DNA from: Achromobacter seleniivolatilans | Lineage (GTDB): Bacteria; Pseudomonadota; Gammaproteobacteria; Burkholderiales; Burkholderiaceae_B | Direction of reading: 5' to 3' | NCBI RefSeq assembly: GCF_030864005.1 | Contig: NZ_CP132976.1 | Coordinates: forward strand, 3,100,001-3,164,000 | Length of the DNA stretch: 64,000 nucleotides | Shown: piece by piece, positions 34,690-44,693 of the stretch | How the letters are laid out: each line of letters starts with the position of its first letter | How positions within the stretch are numbered: the stretch's first letter is position 1 | The notes under the pieces: generated by a model | The model's database searches: none | The model's input: the letters and a program-made list of their open reading frames with translations, nothing else | What the model was told of the DNA's origin: nothing | Program-made: the position numbers and the translations under genes

Positions 34690-36081
34690 TCAGCACTCGA
34701 CGATGTTCACCGCCAGGCCGCCACGGGCGGTTTCCTTGTACTTGGTCTTCATGTCAGCGCCCGTTTCGCGCATGGTCTTAATGACGGAATCCAGCGACAC
34801 ATAGTGCTGGCCATCGCCCCGCAGCGCCATCCGGGCCGCATTCACGGCCTTGATAGAGGCCATGGCATTGCGCTCGATACAGGGGATCTGCACCAAGCCG
34901 CCCACCGGGTCGCAGGTCAGGCCCAGATTATGCTCCATGCCGATTTCGGCCGCGTTCTCAACCTGCTCGACCGTGCCGCCCAGCGCCGCAGCCAAGCCGC
35001 CTGCCGCCATGGAACACGCCACGCCCACTTCGCCCTGACAGCCGACCTCGGCGCCGGAAAGCGACGCGTTGTACTTGTAGAGCAGCCCGATGGCGGCAGC
35101 CGTCAGCAAAAAGTCGCGCACGCCCTCGCGGTTGGACCCTGGAATGAAACGGTCGTAATAGTGCAGCACGGCTGGAATGATGCCCGCCGCGCCATTGGTC
35201 GGCGCGGTGACAACCCGGCCGCCAGCCGCGTTTTCTTCGTTGACCGCCATGGCATACAGGTTGACCCAGTCCATGACGGACAACGGGTCCGACAGCGTAC
35301 GTTCGGCGCGCTGTGTCAGGTTGCGATATAGCTCTGGCGCACGGCGGCGCACCCGCAACGGGCCGGGCAACTCGCCATCCGCCTCGGGGTAGTTGATGCC
35401 GCAACCTCGGGCCACGCAGTCCTGCATCACTTGCCAGATGCGATCCAGGCCACCCGCCACTTCGGAGGCATCGCGCCAGGTCAACTCGTTTTGCATCATC
35501 AATTGCGCCACCGACAACCCGCTCTCGCGGCACATCGTCAGCAATTCGCGGCCCATGCGGAACGGATACGGCAGTTGATTATGGGCGGCGATGACCTGGC
35601 TATTGGACGCGCCGGCCGTCACCACGAAGCCGCCGCCCACGGACAGGTAGCGGGCTTCGCGCAGCGACTCGCCGTTGGCGTCATAGGCGTGAAACTTCAT
35701 GCCGTTAGGGTGTTCAGCCATCGCCTCGCGGCGGTAGAACACCATGTGCTCTTTTTCCACGAAGGGAACGGAATACTTGCCCAGCAGCGGCAGCAGGCGG
35801 CTGGCACGCACTGACGCGACCATGCCGGCGATGGCGGCCGGGTCCACCGTGTCGGGGGCTTCACCCATCAAGCCCAGCAGCACGCCCTTGTCGGTGCCGT
35901 GCCCTTTGCCCGTGGCGCCCAACGAGCCATAAAGCTCGGCGCGGACGTGGGCAACGCTGGGGATCAGGCCATCACGCTCCAGGCCTTGCGCAAACAACAG
36001 AGCGGCCCGCATGGGCCCCACCGTATGGGAGCTCGACGGGCCTATGCCTACTTTAAACAGATCAAATACAGAAACGGCCAC
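34690..36081 (-). CDS. sdaA: L-serine ammonia-lyase (L-serine deaminase)
   Basis: Encodes 463 aa, the length of the single-chain iron-sulfur type. It starts [24 protein letters not shown], the family signature. The cysteines for the 4Fe-4S cluster are in [15 protein letters not shown] and [21 protein letters not shown], and the C-terminus ends in VNIVEC, a tail cysteine known to occupy the active site in this family. The enzyme converts L-serine to pyruvate and ammonia. Confidence 0.97.
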   Translation of the reverse strand: MAVSVFDLFKVGIGPSSSHTVGPMRAALLFAQGLERDGLIPSVAHVRAELYGSLGATGKGHGTDKGVLLGLMGEAPDTVDPAAIAGMVASVRASRLLPLLGKYSVPFVEKEHMVFYRREAMAEHPNGMKFHAYDANGESLREARYLSVGGGFVVTAGASNSQVIAAHNQLPYPFRMGRELLTMCRESGLSVAQLMMQNELTWRDASEVAGGLDRIWQVMQDCVARGCGINYPEADGELPGPLRVRRRAPELYRNLTQRAERTLSDPLSVMDWVNLYAMAVNEENAAGGRVVTAPTNGAAGIIPAVLHYYDRFIPGSNREGVRDFLLTAAAIGLLYKYNASLSGAEVGCQGEVGVACSMAAGGLAAALGGTVEQVENAAEIGMEHNLGLTCDPVGGLVQIPCIERNAMASIKAVNAARMALRGDGQHYVSLDSVIKTMRETGADMKTKYKETARGGLAVNIVEC

Positions 36082-36256
36082 GCAAAACTCCAGAACATCA
36101 AAGAATAGTCAGGCAATGATACGCGCAGCCCAAGCCGCCCGCAGTAAAGACCCCCGGGGCGTATCCTGTATCGCGGCAACGGGTTTCACGCTCAGGTCAG
36201 GCATGCGATCATTACAGAATTATTTCTTGTCATAAAAAGAATGGAAACACCCTAGG

Positions 36257-37918
36257 ATGTCCGGACTTATTACCCTGCTTGACTTCGCCGGCTACGTCGC
36301 GCTCCTGTTGTGGGGCGTGCATATGGTCCAAACCGGCGTCCAACGCGCATTTGGCGCGGCGCTCGGGGCGGCGCTGGGCAAAGCGCTGGGCACCCGCTTA
36401 CGCGCCTTTGCCGCCGGCCTGGGCATCACCGCCGCACTGCAAAGCAGCACCGCCACGGGCCTGATGATCACCGGCTTCGCGGCTGGCGGCGTGGTTGCCC
36501 TGGTTCCAGCCCTGGCCGCGATGCTGGGCGCCAACGTCGGCACGACGCTGATCGTGCAATTGCTGTCGTTCGATCTGACCTCGCTCGCCCCCATTTTGAT
36601 CCTGGCGGGCGTCTGGATGTTCCGCCGCTACCCGCCGGGCCGCACGCGCGACTTGGGCCGGGTGTTTATCGGCCTGGGGCTGCTGCTGCTGTCGCTCCAC
36701 CAGTTGGTCGAGCTTTTCGAGCCATTCCAAACCGCGCCGATGCTGGGCATGATCCTGGACGCGCTGGCCACCCAGCCGGTGGCCGCCGTGCTGTTGTCAG
36801 CCGCCTTTACCTGGGCGGCGCACTCCAGCGTAGCAGTGGTCGTGCTGGTGATGTCCTTGGCCAGCCACCATATGGTGGCGCCGCACGTCGCCTTTGCGCT
36901 GGTGCTGGGCGCAAACCTGGGCACCGCCATCAACCCCATGATCGAAGGTGTAACCGGCGACGACCCGGCCGCCCGCAGGCTGCCCTTGGGCAATTTGCTG
37001 ACCCGGGTGCTGGGTGTGCTGGCCGGCCTGGTGCTTTTGCCGGTGCTGCAACCCCTGATGAGCGACATGGCCAGCGACCCGGCGCGCGCCGTCGCTAACT
37101 TCCACACGCTGTTCAACGCGGTCATTGCCCTGGTCTTCCTGCCCATATTGACACCCTATGCGGCGTTGCTTACGCGCTGGCTGCCCAAACGCGCCGACCC
37201 GAACGATCCATCCCGCCCCCAATATCTGGACGAATGGGCGCACGATGTGCCGGCCGTCGCCCTGGGTAACGCCGCTCGCGAAGCCCTGCGCATGGCCGAT
37301 ATGGTGCAGACCCTGTTGCTGTACGCGCGGGCGGGTTTCAAGCGCGACAACCGCCATCGCATGGTGCAGGCGCGTCAGCTGGATGCGGCTCTGGACAAGC
37401 TGGAGAACGCGATCACGACCTACCTGGCCACGCTGGACCAGGAAAACATGACGCGCGACGATATCCAGCGGATGGACGACATTCTGGCTTTCACAAGCAA
37501 TATCGGCCACGCGGGCGACATCGCCCATCACGGCTTGCTCAGCCATGTCGCCAAGCTGCGCAAGCAAGGCTGGACCTTTTCGCCCGAACAACGTTCCAGC
37601 CTGGACGACACCTTGGGCCAACTGATCTCCAACCAGCGTACTGCCGCCGCGCTCTTCGTGAATGACGACTTGCGTCAGGCTCGCGCGCTGGCAGGCGAAA
37701 AAGCGCGTTTCCGCACAATCGAGACCCAAGCTGCCGACACACACCTGCAAAAGATCAAGGCCGGCCAAGTCGACGCCGCCGAAGTGGGCGCGCTGTACTT
37801 GGACATCCTGCGCGACATGAAGGGCATCAACTCCCATCTCGTGGGTGCCGCCGCCTATCCGCTGCTAGCCCGCCACGGCGAACTCCTGCCCAGCCGCCTG
37901 CGCGAAGCCGGGAATTGA
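36257..37918 (+). CDS. Na/Pi-cotransporter II-related protein (YjbB-like)
   Basis: Encodes 553 aa. The N-terminal ~310 residues form membrane helices with two inverted repeats marked by ITAALQSSTATGLMITG (residues ~57-73) and TWAAHSSVAVVVLVMS (~188-203), the QSST/HSS motifs of the NptA/YjbB fold. The C-terminal ~220 residues are a PhoU-like helical domain. YjbB exports phosphate in E. coli. It is divergent from sdaA and 8 kb from the AEP genes, which release phosphate, but no shared control is visible. Confidence 0.93.
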   Translation: MSGLITLLDFAGYVALLLWGVHMVQTGVQRAFGAALGAALGKALGTRLRAFAAGLGITAALQSSTATGLMITGFAAGGVVALVPALAAMLGANVGTTLIVQLLSFDLTSLAPILILAGVWMFRRYPPGRTRDLGRVFIGLGLLLLSLHQLVELFEPFQTAPMLGMILDALATQPVAAVLLSAAFTWAAHSSVAVVVLVMSLASHHMVAPHVAFALVLGANLGTAINPMIEGVTGDDPAARRLPLGNLLTRVLGVLAGLVLLPVLQPLMSDMASDPARAVANFHTLFNAVIALVFLPILTPYAALLTRWLPKRADPNDPSRPQYLDEWAHDVPAVALGNAAREALRMADMVQTLLLYARAGFKRDNRHRMVQARQLDAALDKLENAITTYLATLDQENMTRDDIQRMDDILAFTSNIGHAGDIAHHGLLSHVAKLRKQGWTFSPEQRSSLDDTLGQLISNQRTAAALFVNDDLRQARALAGEKARFRTIETQAADTHLQKIKAGQVDAAEVGALYLDILRDMKGINSHLVGAAAYPLLARHGELLPSRLREAGN

Positions 37919-37926
37919 GCTGAAAC

Positions 37927-37959
37927 GAAAAACTGGACCCAAGGGTCCAGTTTTTTTTC
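37927..37959. terminator. Bidirectional terminator, Na/Pi cotransporter / dienelactone hydrolase
   Basis: Stem ACTGGACCC/GGGTCCAGT with a two-base loop (AA), A run on the left, eight T on the right, between convergent genes. Confidence 0.9.
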
Positions 37960-37993
37960 TAGTGCGCTCGTACGAAGAACGCTACGCCTTCCA

Positions 37994-38782
37994 TCACAAA
38001 TAGCGCTTGAACCACTCCAGCATCCGGCGCCAGCCATCCTGCGCCGCTTCGGGCTTGTAGCTGGCCCGGTAGTCCGCCATAAACGCATGGTCGGCCTCGG
38101 GATACACAACAAATTCCGATTGCTTGGCTGCGGCGTTGCCAGCGGCCAGCTTGGTCTTCATTATTTCAATGTCGGCCACAGGGATACTGCCATCCTTGGC
38201 GCCGTACAGGCCCAACACCGGCCCGTTCAACTCATTGACCACGTCATAAGCCACGCGCTTGATCAGCGGGCCATGACCCACGCTGAGCTTGCCGTACCAC
38301 GCCACGGCAGCCCGCACATTCGGATTGTGCGCGGCATACATCCAGGTCAGGCGTCCGCCCCAGCAAAAGCCAGTTACCGCCACGCGCTTGGCGTCGCCGC
38401 CGTTCTGCGCAGCCCAAGCTACGCTGGCGTCCAGATCGGAAAAGACCTGTTCGTCCGGCACTTTGCTGACCAATTCAGAGATGAGTTTGGGAATATCGGT
38501 GTAGACCGAAGCGTCGCCCTGGCGTTCGTACAGATTGGCGGCAACGGCCAGATAGCCGGCTTTGGCAACCCGGCGGCAGATATCCTTGATGTGCTCATGG
38601 ATGCCAAAGATTTCCTGCACCACCAGCACGATCGGCAAGTCGCGGCGGCCTTCTGGCGCGGCGAAATAGGCATCAATCGAGCCATCAGCCACGGGAAGCT
38701 TGAAATCCCCGTGGACGAGGCCTTGCGTATCGGTATGGATGACAGTGGGAGCGACGTTACCGGCGGCGGCGGAAAAACTCAT
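37994..38782 (-). CDS. Dienelactone hydrolase family protein
   Basis: Encodes 262 aa from the ATG at 38782, with AGGAG upstream; the frame upstream lies over the end of the ZIP gene region and is not used. An alpha/beta hydrolase with nucleophile GFCWGG (cysteine in place of serine, as in dienelactone hydrolase), acid in YGAKDGSIPV and histidine in PEADHAFMADY. VVQEIFGIHEHIKDICRR is the family signature. The physiological ester is unknown. It lies 55 bp after the ZIP gene on the same strand. Confidence 0.92.
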   Translation of the reverse strand: MSFSAAAGNVAPTVIHTDTQGLVHGDFKLPVADGSIDAYFAAPEGRRDLPIVLVVQEIFGIHEHIKDICRRVAKAGYLAVAANLYERQGDASVYTDIPKLISELVSKVPDEQVFSDLDASVAWAAQNGGDAKRVAVTGFCWGGRLTWMYAAHNPNVRAAVAWYGKLSVGHGPLIKRVAYDVVNELNGPVLGLYGAKDGSIPVADIEIMKTKLAAGNAAAKQSEFVVYPEADHAFMADYRASYKPEAAQDGWRRMLEWFKRYL

Positions 38783-38837
38783 GGAGAACTCCTGTGTGGG
38801 ATCAACTACGGCCAGGTATCCCGCCAGCTCCCCCGCC

Positions 38838-39677
38838 CTAGTGCGAGTGGGAATGTTCCACATGGGCCGCGCCGTGGCCGGCTTCGGCCTCATGCTCATG
38901 CCCATGATGCATCAGCGTCGTCACGCTGTAGATCAGCGCGACGCCAACACCCACCAGCAGCAATTGGGGGACAGCATCGGAAAGAGATACCCGTTCATGC
39001 ATCTGCGGCATCAGGTCGGCCACCGAAATGTAGAGGAAGCTGCTGGCAGCCACCACCAAGATATACGGCACCCAGTCCTGCGCCTGCTGGAGCACGAAGT
39101 ACCCTATTATGCCGCCCACGGCTGAACACAAGCTGGTAAACAGGATCAGTGAAAAAGCGCGGCGGCGCGCCAGGCCTGCATTGAGCAGCACGACAAAATC
39201 GCTCAATTTGTGGGGCACTTCATGCACGATGATCGATGCCGCAGTCAGCACGCCCAATAACGGGTCCGTCAGGAAGGCGGCGGCCACCAGCACACCGTCG
39301 CAGAGGTTGTGCAGTGAACTGCCCACCAGAATCAGCATGCCGCCCCGGCCCGCCTCATGATGATCATGGCCCTTGTGATGATGATGCCCGTCGCCTTCAT
39401 GGTGATGGCTGTGGCGCAGCAGAGCGATCTTCTCCAGAACAAAGAATCCGATCAGGGACGCCAGCATCAGCGCAAAGAGCGTATGCGCATCGGCCACCCC
39501 GCCTTCAAAGGCCTCGGGCAGCAAGTGCAGCAGCGCCACCGACAGCAACACCCCCACGGACAGGCTCACCATGTGATGCAGATATTGGGCGAACACCTTG
39601 TAGGCCAGCCAACTGGCGACAAAGACGGCGATAAGGCCACCGGTAACGGTGGCAAGCAAGACCCAGAGCAGCAACAT
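38838..39677 (-). CDS. ZIP-family metal permease
   Basis: Encodes 279 aa with eight predicted membrane helices. The helix IV and V metal motifs are LVGSSLHNLCDG and IIVHEVPHKLSDF. A histidine-rich loop between helices III and IV (residues ~89-108, with runs such as HSHHHEGDGHHHH) and a histidine-rich C-terminus are typical of zinc/iron ZIPs. It imports divalent metal into the cytoplasm. A palindrome overlaps its -10 element, suggesting metal-responsive control. Confidence 0.93.
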   Translation of the reverse strand: MLLLWVLLATVTGGLIAVFVASWLAYKVFAQYLHHMVSLSVGVLLSVALLHLLPEAFEGGVADAHTLFALMLASLIGFFVLEKIALLRHSHHHEGDGHHHHKGHDHHEAGRGGMLILVGSSLHNLCDGVLVAAAFLTDPLLGVLTAASIIVHEVPHKLSDFVVLLNAGLARRRAFSLILFTSLCSAVGGIIGYFVLQQAQDWVPYILVVAASSFLYISVADLMPQMHERVSLSDAVPQLLLVGVGVALIYSVTTLMHHGHEHEAEAGHGAAHVEHSHSH

Positions 39678-39706
39678 GTTGGGGACGCAATATAGGCGGA
39701 GTGAAG

Positions 39707-39726
39707 TGCAACATTATATTGTTGCA
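39707..39726 (-). promoter_or_regulatory. Palindrome over the -10 of the ZIP gene
   Basis: Inverted repeat TGCAACA-N6-TGTTGCA about 30 bp upstream of the ZIP start. On the minus strand it contains a perfect TATAAT, so a protein bound here would block transcription. It is not a Zur-type TGTTAT box; the regulator is unknown. Confidence 0.55.
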
Positions 39727-39741
39727 ATCCAAAAAGCGGAA

Positions 39742-39765
39742 ATGGGCCGCGCAGCGGCGGCCCAT
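39742..39765 (-). terminator. Weak terminator-like hairpin after polA
   Basis: Stem ATGGGCCGC/GCGGCCCAT with a six-base loop, followed on the minus strand by an interrupted T-rich tract (TTTCCGCTTTTT). Possible intrinsic terminator of polA. Confidence 0.45.
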
Positions 39766-39796
39766 CAGTACGACAGCGGAGCGAGCCTGTCCGGTT

Positions 39797-42514
39797 TCAG
39801 TGAGCCTGTTCCCAGTTTTTGCCCATGCCTACCTCGGCCACCAGCGGCACGCGCAGTTCAGCCACGTTGCACATCAAGCGCGGCAGGGCTTCCTTGACCA
39901 GTTCAAGCTCGGCGTCAGGCGTTTCCAGCACCAGTTCATCGTGGACCTGCATGATCATGCGGGTTTGCAGTTTCTCGGCTTCCAGCCAATCCTGCACCGC
40001 CACCATCGCCATCTTGATCAAGTCGGCCGCCGTGCCCTGCATAGGCGCATTGATGGCCGCGCGTTCGGCGCCTTGCCGGCGCGGACCCGAGGCGCCGCGG
40101 ATCTCCGGCAGTTGCAGCCGGCGTCCGAAAACGGTTTCCACGTAACCCTGTTCGCGCGCCAAGCGGCGGGTATCGTCCATATACATCGCCACGCCGGGAT
40201 AACGGGCGAAATAGCGGTCGATATAGGCCTGCGCCGCATCACGCGTGATGCCCAGGTTAGACGCCAGTCCAAACACGCCCATGCCGTAGATCAGACCGAA
40301 ATTGATGGCCTTGGCGGCACGGCGCTGTTCAGACGTCACGTTTTCCAGAGACACCCCAAACACTTCCGACGCGGTCGCCCGGTGAATGTCCTCGCCTGCG
40401 GCAAAAGCGCGTTGCAGGTTGGCGTCATCGGACACGTGCGCCATGATGCGCAGTTCGATCTGCGAATAGTCCGCCGACAGCAGCAAGCCCTGCTCGGCGA
40501 TGAACGCCTCGCGCACGCGCCGTCCGGCCTCGGTGCGCACCGGGATGTTCTGCAGATTGGGGTCCGACGATGCCAAGCGGCCGGTGATGACCGCGGCTTG
40601 CGCATAACGCGTATGCACACGCCCCGTATCGGGGTTGATCATGCGCGGCAGCTTGTCCGTGTAGGTGGACTTCAGCTTGGACAGGCCGCGGTATTCCAGC
40701 AGCACCTGGGGCAGCGGATAGTCCAGCGCCAGCTTGCTCAATACGTCTTCGTCGGTAGACGGCGCGCCGCTTGCGGTCTTGCGGACCACCGGCAACTGCA
40801 TACGCCCGAACAGGATTTCACCCAATTGCTTGGGCGAATTCAGATTGAAGGGCTGCCCGGCCAGTTCATAGGCCTTCTGTTCCAGCAGCAGCATTTCCTG
40901 GCCCAGCTTGTGGCTCTGGCGCCCCAATTCCGCTGCGTCCACCTTGACGCCGTTGCGCTCGATGGTGGTCAGCACTGCCGAGACCTGCATCTCAAGCAGA
41001 TAGATGCGATTTAACCCTTCGTCCGCCGACACCATCGGGCGCAGCACCTGATGCAGCTGCAAGGTGAAGTCTGCGTCTTCCGCGGCGTAGTGCCCCGCCT
41101 TGTCGACGGCGACTTCATCAAAGCCGATCTGCTTGGCGCCCTTGCCGCAAAGGTCCTCGTAGGACACTCCGCTGCGGCCCAGATAGCGCTGCGCCAGCTC
41201 GGTCAGGCCCACGCCGCGATGCGACTCCAACACGTAGGCTTGCAGCATCGTGTCGTCAGTCACGCCCGCCAGCTTGATGCCTTCGTTGGCGAACACATGC
41301 GTGTCGTATTTGGCGTGATGTAGCAGCTTGGCGCGGGAGGCGTCTTCCAGCCACGGCTTCAGGCGGGCCAGCACCTCGGCCTTGGGCAATTGCGGGGCGT
41401 TGTCCGGACCACGATGGGCTACCGGGATATAGCAGGCGACGCCAGGTTTTACCGACAGCGACAGGCCCACCAGCTTGGCCTGCATCTGATCAAGCGATGT
41501 GGTCTCGGTATCCAGCGCCGCGAGCGGCGCGTCCTTCAGTCGCTCGACCCAGGCGTCGAATTCGGTCCAGTCGGAAATGATGCGGTAGTCCACTTCGGTC
41601 GGGGCCGCGGGCGCCTCGGCAGCGATTCGCGCATCGCCCGTGGGCACGCGCTCAGTGTCGCCCGTCAGGTCACGCAGCCAGGTGCGGAACCCGTAACGTT
41701 CATACAGTTCAGTCAGCGTGGCGTCGTCGCGTTCACGCGGCGTCAGATCGTCCACGGTTTCCACGTGGCCGGCCAGATCGCAGTCGTACTTCACTGTCAG
41801 CAGTTGGCGCGTCAGCGGAAAATTCGGCATGGCTTCACGCAGATTGCTGCCGGCCACGCCCTTGATCCCGTCGGCGTTTTCGACAAGCTTGTCGATCGAA
41901 CCGAATTCCGACAGCCATTTAACCGCCGTCTTGGGACCGACCTTGGTTACGCCGGGTACGTTATCCACGGTATCGCCCACCAGCATCAGGTAGTCCACGA
42001 TGCGGTCGGGCGGCACGCCGAATTTGTTGACGACGCCGGGCTCGTCCAGCACTTCGCCTGTCATGGTGTTGACGAGCGTGACATGGCTGTTGACCAACTG
42101 GGCCAGATCCTTGTCGCCTGTCGAGACGATGGTGTGCACGTCCTGCTCGGCAGCCCGCTTGGCCAGCGTGCCGATCACGTCATCAGCTTCTACGCCTTCG
42201 ATCGCCAGCACCGGCCAGCCCAGCGCCCGCACGGCGCGATGGATGGGCTCGATTTGTGCTGCCAGGTCTTCCGGCATGGGGGGGCGGTGCGATTTATATT
42301 CCGGATACAAATCGTCCCGAAACGTCTTGCCGCGAGCATCGAATATACATGCGGCATACTCTGCCTTATGGTCAGATACCAGCTTGCGCAACATATTCAC
42401 CACGCCGTAGAGCGCACCCGTGGGTTCGCCTTGCGCGTTGCGCAAATCAGGCATAGCGTGGAAAGCGCGGTACAAGTAACTTGACCCGTCGACCAGTAAT
42501 AAGGTTTTTTTCAT
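39797..42514 (-). CDS. polA: DNA polymerase I
   Basis: Encodes 905 aa from the ATG at 42514 (MKKTLLLVDGSSYLYRAFHAM), the family start. Order: 5'-3' exonuclease (residues ~1-290, with VSTGDKDLAQLV), 3'-5' proofreading domain (ALDTETTSLDQMQAKLVG, ~370), and the family A polymerase with motif A LLSADYSQIELRIMAH, motif B RRAAKAINFGLIYGMG and motif C MIMQVHDELVLE near the end. The proofreading DxE is present, so the domain looks active. Its start codon is only 16 bp from the divergent LOG gene start, leaving no separate promoter space. Confidence 0.98.
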   Translation of the reverse strand: MKKTLLLVDGSSYLYRAFHAMPDLRNAQGEPTGALYGVVNMLRKLVSDHKAEYAACIFDARGKTFRDDLYPEYKSHRPPMPEDLAAQIEPIHRAVRALGWPVLAIEGVEADDVIGTLAKRAAEQDVHTIVSTGDKDLAQLVNSHVTLVNTMTGEVLDEPGVVNKFGVPPDRIVDYLMLVGDTVDNVPGVTKVGPKTAVKWLSEFGSIDKLVENADGIKGVAGSNLREAMPNFPLTRQLLTVKYDCDLAGHVETVDDLTPRERDDATLTELYERYGFRTWLRDLTGDTERVPTGDARIAAEAPAAPTEVDYRIISDWTEFDAWVERLKDAPLAALDTETTSLDQMQAKLVGLSLSVKPGVACYIPVAHRGPDNAPQLPKAEVLARLKPWLEDASRAKLLHHAKYDTHVFANEGIKLAGVTDDTMLQAYVLESHRGVGLTELAQRYLGRSGVSYEDLCGKGAKQIGFDEVAVDKAGHYAAEDADFTLQLHQVLRPMVSADEGLNRIYLLEMQVSAVLTTIERNGVKVDAAELGRQSHKLGQEMLLLEQKAYELAGQPFNLNSPKQLGEILFGRMQLPVVRKTASGAPSTDEDVLSKLALDYPLPQVLLEYRGLSKLKSTYTDKLPRMINPDTGRVHTRYAQAAVITGRLASSDPNLQNIPVRTEAGRRVREAFIAEQGLLLSADYSQIELRIMAHVSDDANLQRAFAAGEDIHRATASEVFGVSLENVTSEQRRAAKAINFGLIYGMGVFGLASNLGITRDAAQAYIDRYFARYPGVAMYMDDTRRLAREQGYVETVFGRRLQLPEIRGASGPRRQGAERAAINAPMQGTAADLIKMAMVAVQDWLEAEKLQTRMIMQVHDELVLETPDAELELVKEALPRLMCNVAELRVPLVAEVGMGKNWEQAH

Positions 42515-42530
42515 GGTTACAAAGGCAGAT

Positions 42531-43205
42531 ATGGCAATAACTGCGGAAACACCCGCCAACAAACAAATTCCGCTGATTATGTCAGAGATACGGACGGCGG
42601 CAGACGAGCTCGCACACATCGGGCCCGCGGTCAGCGTCTTTGGCAGTGCACGAGTCAGCCGGAACTCCCCCCACTATGAAACCACCGTCGCCATTTCGGC
42701 CGCGTTGGCCGGCGCCGGTTTTGCGGTGATTGCAGGAGGCGGCCCGGGCATCATGGAGGCCGCCAATAAAGGCGCGTTCGAGGCAGGCGGCACCAGCATC
42801 GGGCTGAACATCAGCCTGCCGCACGAAGCGCACAACAACGAATACCAAACCATCAGCCTGTCGTTCGAATATTTCTTTTCGCGCAAGGCCACATTCTTCA
42901 TGCACAGCTTCGCCTATGTGGCGATGCCGGGCGGTTTTGGCACCCTGGACGAGCTCTTCGAAGCGTTGACGCTGATCCAGACCGGCAAGGTGCCGCCCGC
43001 GCCCATCGTGCTGGTAGGCAGCGAATATTGGTCTGGCCTGGTGGAATGGCTGGGTGGCCAGGTTTTGGCCAATGGCATGATTGGCGCGCACGACCTCGAT
43101 CTTTTCATCATCGAGGACGACCCCATCAAGGTCGTGCGCCGTGTCGTGGAATTCCACGAAAAGGTCAATTCAGACGCGCAGTACGCTCCGGCCATGCCCG
43201 CCTGA
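42531..43205 (+). CDS. LOG-family nucleotide phosphoribohydrolase (TIGR00730)
   Basis: Encodes 224 aa from the ATG at 42531, preceded by AAAGG; another ATG at 42513 overlaps the polA start codon and has no ribosome site. The Rossmann-fold signatures GGGPGIMEAANKGAFEAGG and MPGGFGTLDELFEA (PGGxGTxxE) identify LOG proteins, which release free bases from nucleoside 5'-monophosphates (AMP or cytokinin nucleotides). It ends 24 bp from the convergent AbgB-like gene. Confidence 0.9.
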   Translation: MAITAETPANKQIPLIMSEIRTAADELAHIGPAVSVFGSARVSRNSPHYETTVAISAALAGAGFAVIAGGGPGIMEAANKGAFEAGGTSIGLNISLPHEAHNNEYQTISLSFEYFFSRKATFFMHSFAYVAMPGGFGTLDELFEALTLIQTGKVPPAPIVLVGSEYWSGLVEWLGGQVLANGMIGAHDLDLFIIEDDPIKVVRRVVEFHEKVNSDAQYAPAMPA

Positions 43206-43229
43206 ATGCGGTAAACGCGGCGTGGGGCC

Positions 43230-44654
43230 TCATTTACGCATGAATGACGGCACCACGTCTGCGGGAATCGGGCACACATAAGGTTGCCCCCGGCGCGCCT
43301 CCAGCAGCTCTTGCCTGGCGCGGGCCAGCGCCTCGGGCTGCGTATACAGGTCAGCGGCGGTGGCCGCGATGACCTTGGCCGCGTGCACCATGCCCTTGTG
43401 CGCCATGGACATCTTGCCTTGCGCCACCATCTGCCATGAATGGAACGGTGTGCCGTAGGCGTAACATGCGCCCCAGCATTGCGCGGTGGGCGTCACCCAA
43501 CTGACGTCACCCACGTCCGTCGATCCGTAAGTGATTTCCGTCTTGCTGGCGTCAAAAGCCGCCACGCCTGAGAACAGCGGCGTCGGGTTGCGCAACACGG
43601 CGCCCAGATTCTTGCCTGCGTTATCGATATCGTCTTCGCTGATCACGTCCCACATGCGGCGTGCCGTCTGCTCTTCACCCGCGGTATAAGCCGGGCCTTC
43701 CAGCGCCACCATATTGGCGTACATGACCTTGTTCAACTCGCTGTTGGGCATGTAGTTGGAACACGCCTTGTCGAAAACGATATCGAGCTGGCAGTCCGTC
43801 ATCAAGGCCGCGCCACGCGCCACATTCTTGACGCGTTCATAGAGCTCGGCTGCTTGCGAATTGATGGGCGCCCGCACCAGGTACAAGACCTCTGCGCGCG
43901 CCTGCACCACGTTGGGCGAAATGCCGCCGCTGTTGGTCACGGCGTAATGCACCCGCGCATCCGGCACCATGTGCTCGCGCAGATAATTCACGCCCACATT
44001 CATCAATTCCACTGCGTCCAACGCGCTGCGGCCCAAATGCGGCGAGTTCGCGGCATGCGCGGCAATCCCGCGAAAGCGGAAATACGCCTGAATATTGGCC
44101 AGCGACGACTGATGAAAAATTCCAGTGTGGGACGCCGGGTGCCAGGTCAGTGCAGCATCCACGTCATCAAACAATCCGGCCCGCGCCATGAAGGTCTTGC
44201 CCGAGCCGCCCTCTTCCGCGGGACAGCCATAGAAGCGGATGGTGCCGGGCAGTCCGTTGGACGCCAAGAACTCCTTCACGGCCACCGCAGCAAAATGCGC
44301 GGCAGTGCCCAACAGGTGATGGCCGCAGCCATGTCCATTGCCGTTGGGCGTTTCCGGCGACGGCTGGCAAGCGTAAGCACCGCTTTCCTGGCTCAAGCCG
44401 GACAGCGCATCGTATTCGCCCAGAATCGCAATGACTGGCCCGCCCTCTCCCGCCTCCGCCACGAAGGCGGTAGGTATGCCGGCAGCGTCCCGCGTAATGC
44501 GAAACCCCGCCTCCTCCAGCATCGCGATATGCAGTTCAGCCGATTTGTGCTCGTCGTACCGCAGTTCGGCCAGGCTCCAGATGCGGTCACTCAGTTCTGC
44601 GTAACGCTCGCTGCGCGCGTCGATAAACGGCGCGAGTGTGTCGATGGCACCCAT
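43230..44654 (-). CDS. AbgB-like M20 family amidohydrolase
   Basis: Encodes 474 aa. Metal-site segments NGNGHGCGHHLLGTAA (residues ~105-120), PAEEGGSGKTFM and ALTWHPAS, and the late DVGDVSWVTPTAQ, match the AbgB branch of M20 peptidases, which cleaves p-aminobenzoyl-glutamate in E. coli. No abgA or abgT is next to it. It lies 39 bp after a LysR gene on the same strand, which may control it. Confidence 0.88.
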   Translation of the reverse strand: MGAIDTLAPFIDARSERYAELSDRIWSLAELRYDEHKSAELHIAMLEEAGFRITRDAAGIPTAFVAEAGEGGPVIAILGEYDALSGLSQESGAYACQPSPETPNGNGHGCGHHLLGTAAHFAAVAVKEFLASNGLPGTIRFYGCPAEEGGSGKTFMARAGLFDDVDAALTWHPASHTGIFHQSSLANIQAYFRFRGIAAHAANSPHLGRSALDAVELMNVGVNYLREHMVPDARVHYAVTNSGGISPNVVQARAEVLYLVRAPINSQAAELYERVKNVARGAALMTDCQLDIVFDKACSNYMPNSELNKVMYANMVALEGPAYTAGEEQTARRMWDVISEDDIDNAGKNLGAVLRNPTPLFSGVAAFDASKTEITYGSTDVGDVSWVTPTAQCWGACYAYGTPFHSWQMVAQGKMSMAHKGMVHAAKVIAATAADLYTQPEALARARQELLEARRGQPYVCPIPADVVPSFMRK

Positions 44655-44693
44655 TGCATCTCCAGTGGTTAAGCTAGTTTTTCTGGTTCGGAT

